NCBI GenBank assembly: GCA_000733355.1 | Contig: JNVV01000003.1 | Location: 2,238,568-2,302,567, forward strand | Direction: 5' to 3' | From: Falciphora oryzae | Lineage: Eukaryota; Ascomycota; Sordariomycetes; Magnaporthales; Magnaporthaceae | DNA length: 64,000 bases | Shown: piece by piece, positions 10,976-22,045 of the stretch | Layout of the letters: every line of letters starts with the position of its first letter | How positions within the stretch are numbered: position 1 is the stretch's first letter | Notes under the pieces: generated by a model | What the model was told of the DNA's origin: nothing | Database searches by the model: none | Seen by the model: only the letters and a program-made list of their open reading frames with translations | Program-made: the position numbers and the translations under genes

Positions 10976-12631
10976 GATGCTGCTGCTGTTTGCTTTACTT
11001 TTTGCTTCTCCCTTTTTCCCCTCTCATCTTACCCCTTTTTTCAATTTTGCCACACACACGACGATGCATTTATGATACCCTCGCGATATTTCCATACCCC
11101 CCATTTCCGCTTCATGTTGCTTCCAAATTCTATCATCTCATTTTTTTTTTCTTTCCTTATGACCTGCTCTTTCCTCTCTCTGCGCCTCACAGCTCCCAAC
11201 CCTATCGACTTGAAGCCAGCAGCATCATCATTGCCTGATATTATACCATTTTCTTGCGGCAGCAACTCTGCCGGGGCGGTCGTCTTGCACATTTTTCTCT
11301 TTTGGGCACTCCAGGATCCCGGGCACGGCTGGCTGATTTAGAGCAGCATTTTCAACACACAAGCGAGCATGGCGGCGAATAGGGGCGACGCTATTCGCAC
11401 CCGGGCAGTTACCAGCTACCCGTTTGTTTCGTGGCGCCTCGCGGTACCGGGCGCTCCGGCGCTCCCGAGGCGTCGGACAAAAGGTCTGGGGCGGAACGGA
11501 GTATTCTGGCTTTGCAATAGACAGCGGCATGGGTTGGAAGGATAACCCATGCGCGCACAGCATGTCACCTTGCGAGCTCGAAGAAGGCTCGGGCGACCGA
11601 TAGCGGGCATCAAACGGTGGTGGCGTTCAATATCGGCGCCCTGGACTGTGCTTTTTCTTACTTTCTCATCAATGGGCCCGGGTTCCCTTTTGCTAATGCA
11701 TCGTTCATGTCGATACGCATATCATACTTTCAACGATCACGGCGGGTGGCGGCTGCATCTACGGAAGGTTGTTTGGCTTCTCATTTTCTCAGAGCCGGTC
11801 CTATTTCTTTGCTTCTCATGCGTGCAAACACACTCGCATGGAGCCTAGGTGGAGGGAGGTTGAGTTTCTCTTCATCGGAAGATTCATCGCTTTTTCGGCC
11901 TCAATAATTCGCGTTGTATTTGGCGGCACCTTTTTATCGCTCTGTTTTTTTTTTTTTTTTTTTTTTTTTTTACGAGCACGAGTAGTCTCGTTTGCAATAG
12001 ACCGCACAAAGAAATGACCCCATTTTTTTTTTCCCCTCGCGCAGACGCAGATGATGCAGCGAGTCAAACGTTCATGACCGCATCAGATTCATCACTGTAA
12101 CTTGTCACCGAAGTCGGGCAACATGGAGGTTGCAGGAAAGGTGCGAGCAGTACTTGTAGCGAACAAAATCAAAATCGCCTGAGGGCGCATGAACCCCAAG
12201 TGCATTGAGTGGACCAACATCACTTGTGATACTGACATCAGGGGTTGACGGCACCTGATCCGTTGGGATTGAGAGTCAGTCTATCAATGAATATGTACAG
12301 TGAGCGTCAACAGCAGGGCTTTGTTTGCACAAGCCTATCGGAGCGCCGGTGTTTTCTGTTCTTATCCTCGTCAATTTTAGGGTGACCATCAACAGAAACC
12401 ATGAACATCATGCTTGAAGAAAATACGAAAGCAGTCGCCTAAAGTCCAATATGTCCCAACCTCGTAACGCCAAGAAACCAACGCAAAGGTATAACGATGA
12501 AAATGACGAGGGAGCGGGGCTGAGGAAGGCTACAAGAGATATGGAGCTCTTCACGTCTCCATTAGCAGAGCCATATTCGGCGGCACTTCACAAATCACCC
12601 CGTCCACCAGGAGCAAGACATAAGCGTTAAA
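10976..12631. other. Convergent intergenic region with poly-T tract
   Basis: About 1.65 kb between convergent genes. It starts T/C-rich, as expected of a fungal 3' UTR, and holds a 27-T run (11945-11971). Nothing else is recognisable; part of the right side should be the 3' UTR of the desaturase gene. Confidence 0.5.
11945..11971. repeat. Poly-T homopolymer
   Basis: Twenty-seven T between the convergent SNF2 and desaturase genes. Confidence 0.9.
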
Positions 12632-14150
12632 TCAGGCAGCGTGGGCGCTCGCGACGGGCTGCTGGACCTTGGTCACTTGCATGCCCGCGCGAACGATACG
12701 CTTGCCCGACGAGTCCACGACAGTAGACACATCCTTGTTCTCGTACTGGGCGCGCTTCCAGATCTCAACCTCGCAGCCGCCGCGCAGGACGCCGACACGC
12801 ATGGTGGAGAGCAGGTTGTGGGCGGCGTTGGAGTGGTTGTAGACACCGCCGTTGAAGATTGCGGTGGCGTCCTTGCCGATAGCCGACGAGATGAGAGCCT
12901 TGCCACCGGGGTGGTCCTTGATGAAGTCGGTCACATCGTGGATGACACCGGCCACGGCAATGAGACCCTTGCCATTGCGGGACTGCTCGACAAAGTCGTC
13001 CCAGTCGACAACAGGCAGCTGCTCCAGAGGGATACCCCAGTCGAGCTTGGAGCGCTTCTGGTCAAGCTTCTTCTGCTGCTGCTGCAGGCGGCCCTTCTCG
13101 ATCTCGTTCTGACGGAACTGCTTGAGGTTGTAGGCGAGGCCGAGCTGCTTCCAGATCCAGATGGACCACTTGGTGGGGTCATACTGGTACCACTCGATGG
13201 CGTTACGGTAGTCCGAGGGGAACTCGTGGTGGAAGTTGTGGTAGCCCTCGCCCAGGGTGACAAGCGCGGTGATGACGTGGTCGCGAGGAGAGTTGCGGTC
13301 GTCGAAGGGCTGGTCTCCGAGCCAGTGGGCGAGCGAGTTGACGCAGAAGGTGGCCTGCTGGACGAAGAAGACGCGCAGGATGCCGGCGTAGACGAAGCCG
13401 CCCCACCAGTCGCCCCAGCCGAGGCCAGCCACAACGGTTGGGAAGACGAGGGCCATGGTGATGACGCACTTGATGAAGTTGCGGTGCTGCCACACAACGA
13501 CGGGGTCCTCGTTCAAGTCCGTGATATCGGTACGGCCCTGCTTCTTGGGGTTCTGCTTGAGCAGCATCCAGCCCATGTGCGAGTACAGGAGACCCTTGCG
13601 GACCGAATAGGGGTCCTTGTCGGTGTCGGTGTAACGGTGGTGGGCGCGGTGGCCGTTGGACCACCACCTGATGGAGCCTTCAACGGCGCCGGCGCCGACG
13701 GCGGCAAGGTAGATCTTGAGGGGCAGCGAGGCCTTGTAGCAGCTGTGCGCCCAGAGACGGTGGTAGCCTGCAGAGGGGTTGGGTCAGCGATACAAGACTT
13801 GTGGCCAAATTTGGAGCGTGAGGGGAAGGAAGGCTGGGTCCAGACATACCGGCAGTGATGCCCAGGCCCGTGTTGAAGTAGTACACAACAGCCCAGATGG
13901 CCGTCTTGAACTGGAGGGGCACCCAGTACGTGGAGATGAGACCGCACAGGGGCACGAAGAGGATGAATATGGTGTTGAGCCAGTTGATGTGCTTGTGCCA
14001 GTTCTTCATGGTCATGGGCTCATCTGAGATGTGAGGCTTCTTGGCGTCGAAGGCCTTGTTGGCCCTCAAGGGCTTGTACTCGGTGGTGCCATCTGGGAAG
14101 GCCGTGGCCTCGACCGGCTTTGCGGCCGAGGACGACGAGGACGAAGCCAT
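12632..14150 (-). CDS. OLE1: Acyl-CoA delta-9 desaturase with C-terminal cytochrome b5 domain
   Basis: Introduces the first double bond into palmitoyl- and stearoyl-CoA in the ER membrane, drawing electrons from its own cytochrome b5 domain. Two exons, 13850-14150 and 12632-13767, give 478 aa; the intron splits the Gly codon before the first histidine box. All three iron-binding histidine boxes are present: HRLWAH (103-108), HRAHH (140-144) and HNFHH (277-281). Hydrophobic stretches flank them ([34 protein letters not shown]). The C-terminal b5 domain has heme ligands H386 (HPGG) and H411 (HSNAAH). Length and order match yeast Ole1 and Aspergillus SdeA. A TATA-like motif lies about 205 bp upstream. 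Function is confident from motifs. Confidence 0.97.
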
Positions 14151-14353
14151 GGCTGCTGGTGTGTCTGGGGAAAAGCCCCCGCGAGCGCTCTCCTCGGTGT
14201 GCCCGGAGTGCCGTCAGGACGAGGGCGAGAGCCTATGGGGGTGTCGTGTGTTCAAGCCGGCCAGCGACAAGGAGGGCGGGGGATAGAGTGGCGGGTGGTA
14301 ATGAAGGATGATAACCCAGCTGAGCACAGGAGCCTGGGAGGGACGCTGATGTG

Positions 14354-14359
14354 TTTATA
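14354..14359 (-). promoter_or_regulatory. Putative TATA box of the desaturase gene
   Basis: TATAAA on the minus strand (context GCATATAAACAC), about 205 bp upstream of the desaturase ATG. Position and orientation fit a core promoter with a leader of 150 bp or more. No experimental start site is available. Confidence 0.4.
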
Positions 14360-15641
14360 TGCGGTGCGGGAGCAAATGTTGCGGGCAGGGGCTGGGCATA
14401 GGTGAGCAGGATTGTTGGAGGGAGCACCTCCTCCGCCGTATCTATCTGGTGGGCGAGCAGGGGGCCTGCAGCGGCGGTGGCGGTGGGTTCGCGTTTGGTT
14501 CAATGCCTGTGGGGTGGGCCTTCCTTCCCTCCACAACAAGCCGAGCTTGGGGGAAGGAAGCTTCAAGTGTGGCAGGCCTGACAGAGCCACCGAGACCACG
14601 GGCATACGCAACCCAAAGACGGCGAGCGAGTGCGCCCTCTTGCTGCTGGGCCGCCCTGCCAAGTGGGCCATCCCCAAAAACAGGCATCAAGCTGATGGCG
14701 GCTGTTGGGGTGGAAGGTCCCACGCGTGCCCGGCCTTGCCGCCTGATACCAGGTACTAGTAGAAATGCTGCAGCCCTCCCCCGCCATCCCCAAGGGATCG
14801 CCCAAAAGACGGTGTTTGGCTGGGAGACACCTTACGAGGTGTGCCTCGCGGTCAGGTCACCGGCATACTCGTCTGGACAGCGGACATTGCCGGCCAGCAG
14901 CGCGGGGGCCAGTGCATCGTGCCATCTGCCCCATTGCGCATGCTCAAAGCCTGGCAGGACATGGCTCCATGCCGATGTTGCTGAATTCAACCAACGCTTC
15001 CCCCAAAAAAAAACCGCTGGTGACTGGCGGGTTGTCGGCGCTTCCTGCCAAACCCACCCCCTGCCCTGGCCCGAGGGCTGGTCTCTCTCCGCTAGGTGCC
15101 AAAGCGCCGCCTGCCTTTTGTTGAGACGTCCAAAATGTTGGGGGAGGTGGGGTATTCTTATTGGCCAGAGCTTTTGCGGCTCGCCCCCGTTTGCGCAACC
15201 CGATTCGACATCCCTGCACATCGGCATTGGGACGGGGGTTCTGGGCCACAGGGCTCGGCTCGGGCTGGGACCAGGGGTGTTGGCCGCGGCCAGACAAGCC
15301 GTGGCCTGCATTCTTCCCGTCGTCCCGTCCAGTTTTTCTTTTTTGCTGTTGGACCCTTTTTTCCACCTGTCCGTTCGTGCATGCACTTGCATTTGCCTAG
15401 GTGCTTTTTTGCATAATGCTCAACATCACATTATTTTTGAAAAGTGCTATTTGTGAAAAGCATCAGCTGGCTCACTCGGCCGACCATTCAGCAAAAAAGA
15501 TGCAAGCAAGCATTCAACTAAAGACGTTATGACTCCAGCTGCCGTGCCACGCTTTTTTCTTGTCGTAGGGACGGGGACCCAGAGCAATGGAAGGATGCTG
15601 TCAAGGTTAGCTCATCCTGGCGTAAGGCGTACCTGCACAAG

Positions 15642-15689
15642 NNNNNNNNNNNNNNNNNNNNNNNNNNNNNNNNNNNNNNNNNNNNNNNN
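15642..15689. other. Assembly gap (48 N) next to a poly-A run
   Basis: Forty-eight N, followed directly by 29 A (15690-15718) and an A/G-rich stretch. The gap probably marks a homopolymer that the assembly could not cross, so its true length is unknown. Confidence 0.95.
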
Positions 15690-15720
<31 letters not shown>

Positions 15721-16678
15721 AAGAAGAAAAAAATCTTTTTCTTTTTCTTTTGTCCTCTCCTCCCAACACGTCCGTGCCGCCACCTTATCCACCACCTCCA
15801 CAAACATCGAACACCCCCACCACAAAAAACCACAACGGGGTAATTCCTCTTTACAGCAACTTCGGACATTATTTTCATGCCAGCCTCGGCTCTCGACAGG
15901 AAAATCGGAGATGGGGGCTTCAGGGCATTTTTCTCGCTCGTTAGATCTTCTTTCCTTTGTTTGCCATGTGCACACCATGCTCACCCACAAGGACCCAAGC
16001 TCGCATTCCTCGGGACTAGGATCTCGATTCATCCTCCCCCGTCCCGGTCTCCCTCAACGAACATGCCTCCGTATCGGGATGGTTCCTCCGTCTCACCGGG
16101 GCACGGGGAACCCGATCCCATCCTTCGACCTATGCCGGGAACATGACGTGCCTGCCATCACACCCCCAACAGTTCACAACTCTTCCCCGAGAGGGATGGT
16201 AGAACCTACCGGGTCAAATGGGGCGGTCGGTTCTTCGTCTGTCTGGCATGTGACATGTCTGTGTGCTTCAGCGCCTAAGAATAAGAAAGAAAAAGCACTT
16301 TCCGTGGACCCGCCGCCTCCTCCCCCCGCCCACGCGATTTAGCTTTCGAGGCCCTGGAACCGTGGAAGCCTTGGGAAAGCTTCTGGAAGGAGGCTCGGGA
16401 ACGCTAACCTACATGCGCACATGACTGTTACAGTGGGGGGACAAAAGTACCGACATTTTCTGTTTCCCGCCTCCGCTTATAGAACAGCGGAATTAAGGCT
16501 ACTATTTAACCCAATTCTAATTATTAAATTAATAAAAAAAAAATATAACTACTTTGTAAATTTAACTTTTAATTAAACGATTAATACTAGTTAAAAAGGT
16601 GTTAAAAAATGTGGTAGTATAAATACCCCGCAAAAAGGAAGTGTATTTTTTCCAATTTTTTTTATAAATAAAATATAT

Positions 16679-17117
16679 AACGTGGTTCATCAGTGAGTGG
16701 AACACATCAGCGAGTGGAACAGTTCAAAATCTCATACTAAACACCGTTTTTTTAACTCTTTATAACTCCACTAATTTTAATCCAAATTCGATGCAATTTT
16801 GTATATAGCGTTTCAATTACATAGTTAATTTATTATAATTATCCTCGATTTTGTAACGCCAAATTGGTACGATATTAAAGAAAAACGGGTTTGCAGAGAT
16901 TATTTTAGCGCAATTTTTTATATCTCCCCCGGGTTCGGGTTATAAAATCGAAGATAATTACAATAAATTAACTATATAGTTAAAACGCTATATACAAAAT
17001 TGTATCGAATTTAGATCAAAATTGGTGGAGTTATAAAGAGTTAAAAAAACGGTGTTTAGTATGGGATTTTGAACTGTTCCACTTGCTGATGTGTTCCACT
17101 CACTGATGAACCACGTT
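16679..17117. mobile_element. Non-autonomous inverted-repeat element (MITE-like), RIP-like
   Basis: A 439-bp element with two 179-nt arms in inverted orientation (16679-16857 and 16939-17117) around an 81-nt spacer. Aligned by eye without gaps, the arms differ at 12 positions, all transitions. Both arms start AACGTGGTTCATCAGTGAG. Near each tip sits an imperfect direct repeat, AGTGAGTGGAACA and AGCGAGTGGAACA, which could be transposase-binding sites. TATA flanks both ends, so a TA target duplication (Tc1/mariner type) is possible but hidden by the TA tract to the right. There is no transposase ORF. The transition-only divergence resembles RIP. Confidence 0.75.
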
Positions 17118-17140
17118 ATATATATATATATATATATATA
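17117..17140. repeat. TA dinucleotide repeat
   Basis: Twelve TA units directly abutting the right end of the inverted-repeat element. It may have expanded from the TA at the insertion site. Confidence 0.85.
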
Positions 17141-18292
17141 AATTTATGTACCCTTTTCGACTTCTATAAGCCATAGGGAGTATCCGCTAATCTAGGTAAT
17201 ATTGGGATAAAAACCGTGCCTCCGGTGTTATAACCGTTTAATAAGGTCGGGTAAAAAGGTCCCGTCGGGCTACTAGCGAATCCTCTTCGTTTGCAGTCCG
17301 TTGGTTGTACCAAACTTCCAGAGAGCTAATACAACCAACCCAGTGTAGGGCCGGCGATCCGATGGTTGCGAGACACCCTGATGCTACGATGCCAGTTGTC
17401 CACGCCAAGAGGCTGCCCAGTCCAAACCTGTCCCGTGTGCCCCAACAATGTGTGACTATGGATGTCCCTTTCGACATTCAGGCTCATCGCCTGCCACAGC
17501 ATGACAGATAGCAGATAGCATCAGCACCAGGCCGGCCCGTGAACACTTCAGTCGAAATGCTCAAGGACGGATGACCAAACGGGGCAAGACAGTCTCATAT
17601 CCTAGGACGAATATCAAACACATTAATATGTATATATCCCTCAGCCGTCTTGAGACCGGTGCAGAAAAGGATGCTCCGTCCACAGAAGAGGGTGTTCACT
17701 GTCAGATCAATCCAAATGCAATCCCAATATGACCCCCGACCAAGAAATCGTGTACAAGGCAAGCAGGACACTGCATGACGAGACGCCAAGAAAGGAACAT
17801 TAGATGCCAATAGTCAACCCATGAGATCCAACACCGAACCCCAACGGTAGGACGAGTATGTTGTGAAAAGGCTGCGCATCGGACTGGGACCCGATCCAGA
17901 GAGAAACACAAAATAGCAAATCTTCACCGCAGCATACGCCGCTTATTTTTCAAGAGCTCCAGCGCCGCTATGACGAGCTCATATCGAAGTATATGCGTAA
18001 AAAAGCATCGAGAAAATAACACCGAGTAAATCGTGACGGAAGCAGCAAAAATACGAGATAAACACATACAAATTGGAGAAGTCATATAGCGAGAAGACAG
18101 GACTGAACGCAAGGAGAAAGGCAGAGCGATGGACCAAAGATAAAGAAGACGAAGAGGCAAAAAGAATGCTGACTGGCAAGAATGAAAATGCAAACCAATG
18201 TTATTCTGTACATGATATCGTGGGACGGGCTCTAACAACTTCGTGCAAATTTCGTGACAAATGAAAAAAGGGGGTCGTGATTTTCGGTAGTA

Positions 18293-18319
18293 TGTGTGTG
18301 TGTGTGTGTGTGTGTGTGT
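18293..18319. repeat. TG microsatellite
   Basis: About 13 uninterrupted TG units, just downstream of the stop of the kinase-domain gene and so probably within its 3' UTR. Confidence 0.85.
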
Positions 18320-18349
18320 TCGTAGTTTTTAAAAGTATCGTAGGCGTCG

Positions 18350-21300
18350 TCAGTGATAGCTAGGGTGGCCATCAAGGCGATCAAAGTCGAGTATCGAGCC
18401 CTGCGCCCGCAGCGCCTCCTCATTGGAGTGGTCGTGAGCAGAGCCGATGCCCTTGAGTTCGTCTGGAAGCTCATGTATGGGGCTGGCCCTCGCGCTCCGG
18501 GAGCCCGGCGGCGTATCGAGGCCAACGGCCTTGGGTGTCGACGGAGTGTTTGTGGTCTGCCCCACCTCGAGGATGCTCGCACCGTCGCCGTGAAGCGACT
18601 CGGTGCCGATTGCGAGCCACCGGCCTGTCGATGGTGTCTTCATCCGCTCTATGTTTGCGTCCATGGCTGTCGCCACCGCTGCGTCTGTCGTCGGTCCTGC
18701 TTCCGTTTCTGTTGCAGTAGCCGTATGGAATGACTTGCTGATGTCGTCTCTGTGAACCTCGGGTCCCGTGATCCCCGTCTCCCACCGCGTTTCGTGTGGC
18801 GGAATCCACATGCGCATGTCCCGAATGTCGTCATCCTCCATATCATTCCAATCAAGGCTTGCGCCTCCTGATTCGGAAGTTGCCGCATCGTCCCTCAGCT
18901 CCTCGTCGTTCTCTTCATCTTCCATATCCTCCGACGGTGATGGGGGAAGCGGGACACCGTGGGGTTGGAGCTCATCTGCACCAAAAGACATGGATGTCGG
19001 AACAAACTCCCCCGTTGTCGATTGAGAGAGTACATCCGTCGTGGTTTCCGCCTCCGCGTCCACCTCCGCCTCTGCCTCTACCTCTGCCTGGGGTGTCACG
19101 TCCTGGTCGTCATCAAGCCCGGCAACAACCTCCGATAGGTCATCAGCCGGGGCGGCCAAGGGCATCTCGACTACTGTGAGCTCCTTCTCAGCGGGAGCAG
19201 GCGCCGAAGCCGGCTCGCTGCTCGTTCTCGGGGTCACGCTTCGGTCCGCGGCGGCACGTTCAATATCCATGTCGAGCTCGTCACTGACGGACTGATCGCT
19301 ATGACTCTGGTCGTAGCTGTAGGCTGACCACGCCGGCGTCCTCGAGCAGGGGCCACGGGCGGTTCCAAGGCCTCCCCGGTGACTCGCAATGGGGCTCGGC
19401 GGAGAGCGGCCTCGCGTCGGGAAGTAGTAGGGCTCGTTCGACGTGCCCGTCGGGGGGTCGACGTATCTGTGTCCGAATGTCCATTCGGGGGGTGGCGAGT
19501 TGGCGGTCCGGGCGACGGGCTGGCCGTAGGTGTTCACCGATGAGTCCACCGAGGCAGCCGGGGCGTGCTGAATACGAGCGTTCTCATGATTCCGGCCCAG
19601 GCTGTTCCCATTTCCGCCAAAGCCCGGGAACATGGTCGCTAGGATCCCAGCAGCCACCCTGAACCTCGGGTTCTCGCAGAGGCACAAGTCAACTACCTCG
19701 CGGAACCAGCGTGGACAGTCCACGTCCGGATCGATCCGGAGCGGGCGGCTGTGCGCCTCGGGCTCGTCCTCCTGGGTGGCGATGGCCCAGAGGACCATGC
19801 CGAGCTGGAAGAGGTCTGATTTGACGCCAATGTACATGGATATACGCTGGCCGCTCTCAATCAGTGGCGTCGCCTCCGGGGGCTCCCATCCAACCGGGCA
19901 GCCTCTCCTGTTGATGTCTATTATCTTGGCGTCGTCGTTGCTATCGATCACGATGTTGGAAAGCGTGAAATCGCCCTGGACAAAGCCCGCCTCATGAATC
20001 TCGGACAGCCCGGCAACGATCTGCCTGGCCCACTTCTCCCGCCTGGCCCAAGGCAACCGGTGGTCGTTGTCATAGATCATGTCAATGAGGGCGCCTTGTT
20101 CGGCGTAGCTGATTAGCAATCCCTTGACGTGCTCCTCCTTGTCGTCGACAATCACCCCGTAAAGCTCGATCACGTGTTTCGAGTCTTGCAGCTGGGTGAG
20201 CGCGTTGACCTCGTACAGGAATTCGTCTACCGTGTCTGGTCCGGGGATCTCCTTCTTGATGAGCGTCTGGCCATGCACCTTGACTTTGTAAACAAATCCG
20301 GACATGTGCGAGTCGAACTGGATCTCGCGTTCCCTGACCCTTCTGCATCGCAAGTGGCTGACCATGCGAAGGGTGGGATATTGGATGATCTCCTAGGTAA
20401 ACGTAGTTTCCGTGGGTCAGTATATCGGCTTTGGTATGCCTAAACAAGTCATGCTCGAGCTAGCTACAAACAGCGACGGCGGCCGGACTGATGGCACTGC
20501 GCTAAGACGGGAGCGCTGCCCTAGGGCAGCAGGGGGAGGGGAACTAACGTTGACATCTTCAACAACGTGCACGTGCAGCCGCCCGTCCGTGGTCTGAAGC
20601 TTGAGATTGGTAACAGTGTCGTAGAATTGAATGTCTTGTAGGCTCTCCCGAATGGCCTCATAGATTTTGGCATTCTTCTCACGCTGGAACTTGGTGTGTT
20701 CCAGGTCCAGCTCCAGAGAGTTTTCGGGCGCGTTCCTGTAGTCGAGCGACACGGTGACGCGCCGCCAACGGAACTCTGACTGACGATAGGTGATGAAGAA
20801 CTTCTCCCGTTTTGACTTGTCGCGGAAGTGCATAGACAGATTCAGAATCCAGATGCGTTCCAGATCGTCGTGGATCAGCTGGTCGTATTGAGAGGTCGTC
20901 ATGGAGACTGTGTCCAAGACCGGAGGCCTTAGTCCAGGGTGTGACTCTGGATGAGGGTCGACATTTGATTCTGTAGGATTGAGGTCCAAGGCCTCCGCGT
21001 CGTCCAGAGTCTCCACAGTGATGCGGGGATCGTGGTCGTTACCCCTCTCATAGGGCGTGGTCGAGGCCAGTGATGGTGACGGGGCAGAGGGGAGAACCTG
21101 GGACACAGTGGTGCTGCTGGCGAGGCCGATCGGAACGGGAGTGGGAGTAGGCGAGCGAGCGTGAGTAGAGGCGAGAGGGGTAGCGTCGGGGTCGGCCTCG
21201 GCGTCGGGGGCAGCGTCGGCGGTGGTGTCGACATTGGCAGTGGTGTGGGCATCCACGGCGGTGTCGACACCGGCAGTGGTGCTGGTGGTGGCAACGGCGC

Positions 21301-22045
21301 GCAATGGGGCGTCTGGCACGCTGGAACGGGGGTTCGACTGGGACTCGCAGCTGAACAAGGGCGGCGACGCCAGCCGGCGGTCTATCGACAAAGCTCGGCG
21401 CTCATCTGCAGAAAGCTCGGCGGGCATCAAGTTGTCGCGAAGCTCTGATTTCTGCCTTTTGAAGGTCTGCGCCCTGGGCAGGCCGGGAACGACCTGGCGG
21501 TTGCTCCTACGCGGAGAAAACAGCTGCGGGTCGTCCGGGTCGAGCCCGTCGACCCTTTCCTCGACGGCCTTTTCGGGCTCATGCTCGGGCTTGGGCTCGG
21601 GCTTGAGCTCGGGCTTGGGCTCCGGTTGTAGTTGAGGTTGGGGCTGAGGCTGAGGCTGAGGCTGAGGCTGAGGTTGAGACTGAGGTCGAGGCTGAGGTTC
21701 CGCCTGAGGTTCCGGTTTTCGCTCCGACACTGGTCTCCGCTCTGGCTCCGGCTTCCGCTCCGGTTTCCACTCCGGCTCCGGCTTGGGTTGAGGGGCCGGT
21801 AGCCGGGCTTTATTGCCATGATGGCCGCGGCCCAGGATCCTGCGCCACAGGCTGGGGTGCCGGGTGACCCCGGATTGCACCGGAAATGCAGAACGTGCGG
21901 GTGGCGGCGCTGAGGATGGCTCCTGCGGCGGGGCCTGACCGCTTTGAGCCATCACAGGCTGGGAGCGGTGAGAGCCAGCCCGTTGCTTTGCTTGGCTGGA
22001 CCAGAATCGGGAGTTCAAGGGGACTGGACAAGGCGGGGGCCACAT
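18350..22045 (-). CDS. Large disordered protein with atypical protein-kinase domain
   Basis: Two exons, 22045-20549 and 20392-18350. From the second in-frame ATG (21952) the product is 1148 aa; from 22045 it is 1179. Numbering here uses 21952. The N-terminal half is disordered, with a Glu/Pro/Lys/Gln-rich tract built on PEPKPE-like and PQ repeats. A folded module follows (WILNLSMHFRDKSKREKFFITY). The kinase domain spans about 490-730. Key residues are Lys (about 514-515, LIKKE), Glu529 (EVNAL), Asp609 and Asn614 in GFVQGDFTLSNIVI, and Asp627 in IIDIN. HRD is thus replaced by QGD and DFG by DIN, and I see no Gly-rich loop. The C-terminal about 400 residues are acidic and disordered. It may be a diverged kinase or a pseudokinase; substrate and pathway are unknown. 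Confidence 0.82.

Larger units (their letters stand above)
14151..18349. other. Long non-coding region between desaturase and kinase genes
   Basis: 4.2 kb with no supported gene. The left part (14151-15640) is GC-rich and should include the desaturase promoter. It then holds an assembly gap, an AT-rich island (about 16490-17270) with an inverted-repeat element, and a TG microsatellite (18293-18319). The right end is probably the 3' UTR of the kinase gene. ORFs here, including one of 365 codons from 14359 on the plus strand, carry no recognisable domain. Confidence 0.55.

Noticed and set aside
12641..13858. 405-codon ORF on the plus strand
   Set aside because: It is antisense to the desaturase, whose histidine boxes and heme ligands are intact. 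Openness is a by-product of GC-rich third positions.
14359..15456. 365-codon ORF on the plus strand
   Set aside because: Composition is erratic (Cys, Trp, Gly, Arg), no motif is visible, and frames on the other strand are equally open. It also lies in the desaturase promoter.
16920..16950. GGGTTCGGGTT resembling a tRNA T-arm
   Set aside because: No acceptor stem, anticodon arm or matching distances surround it; it belongs to the inverted-repeat element.
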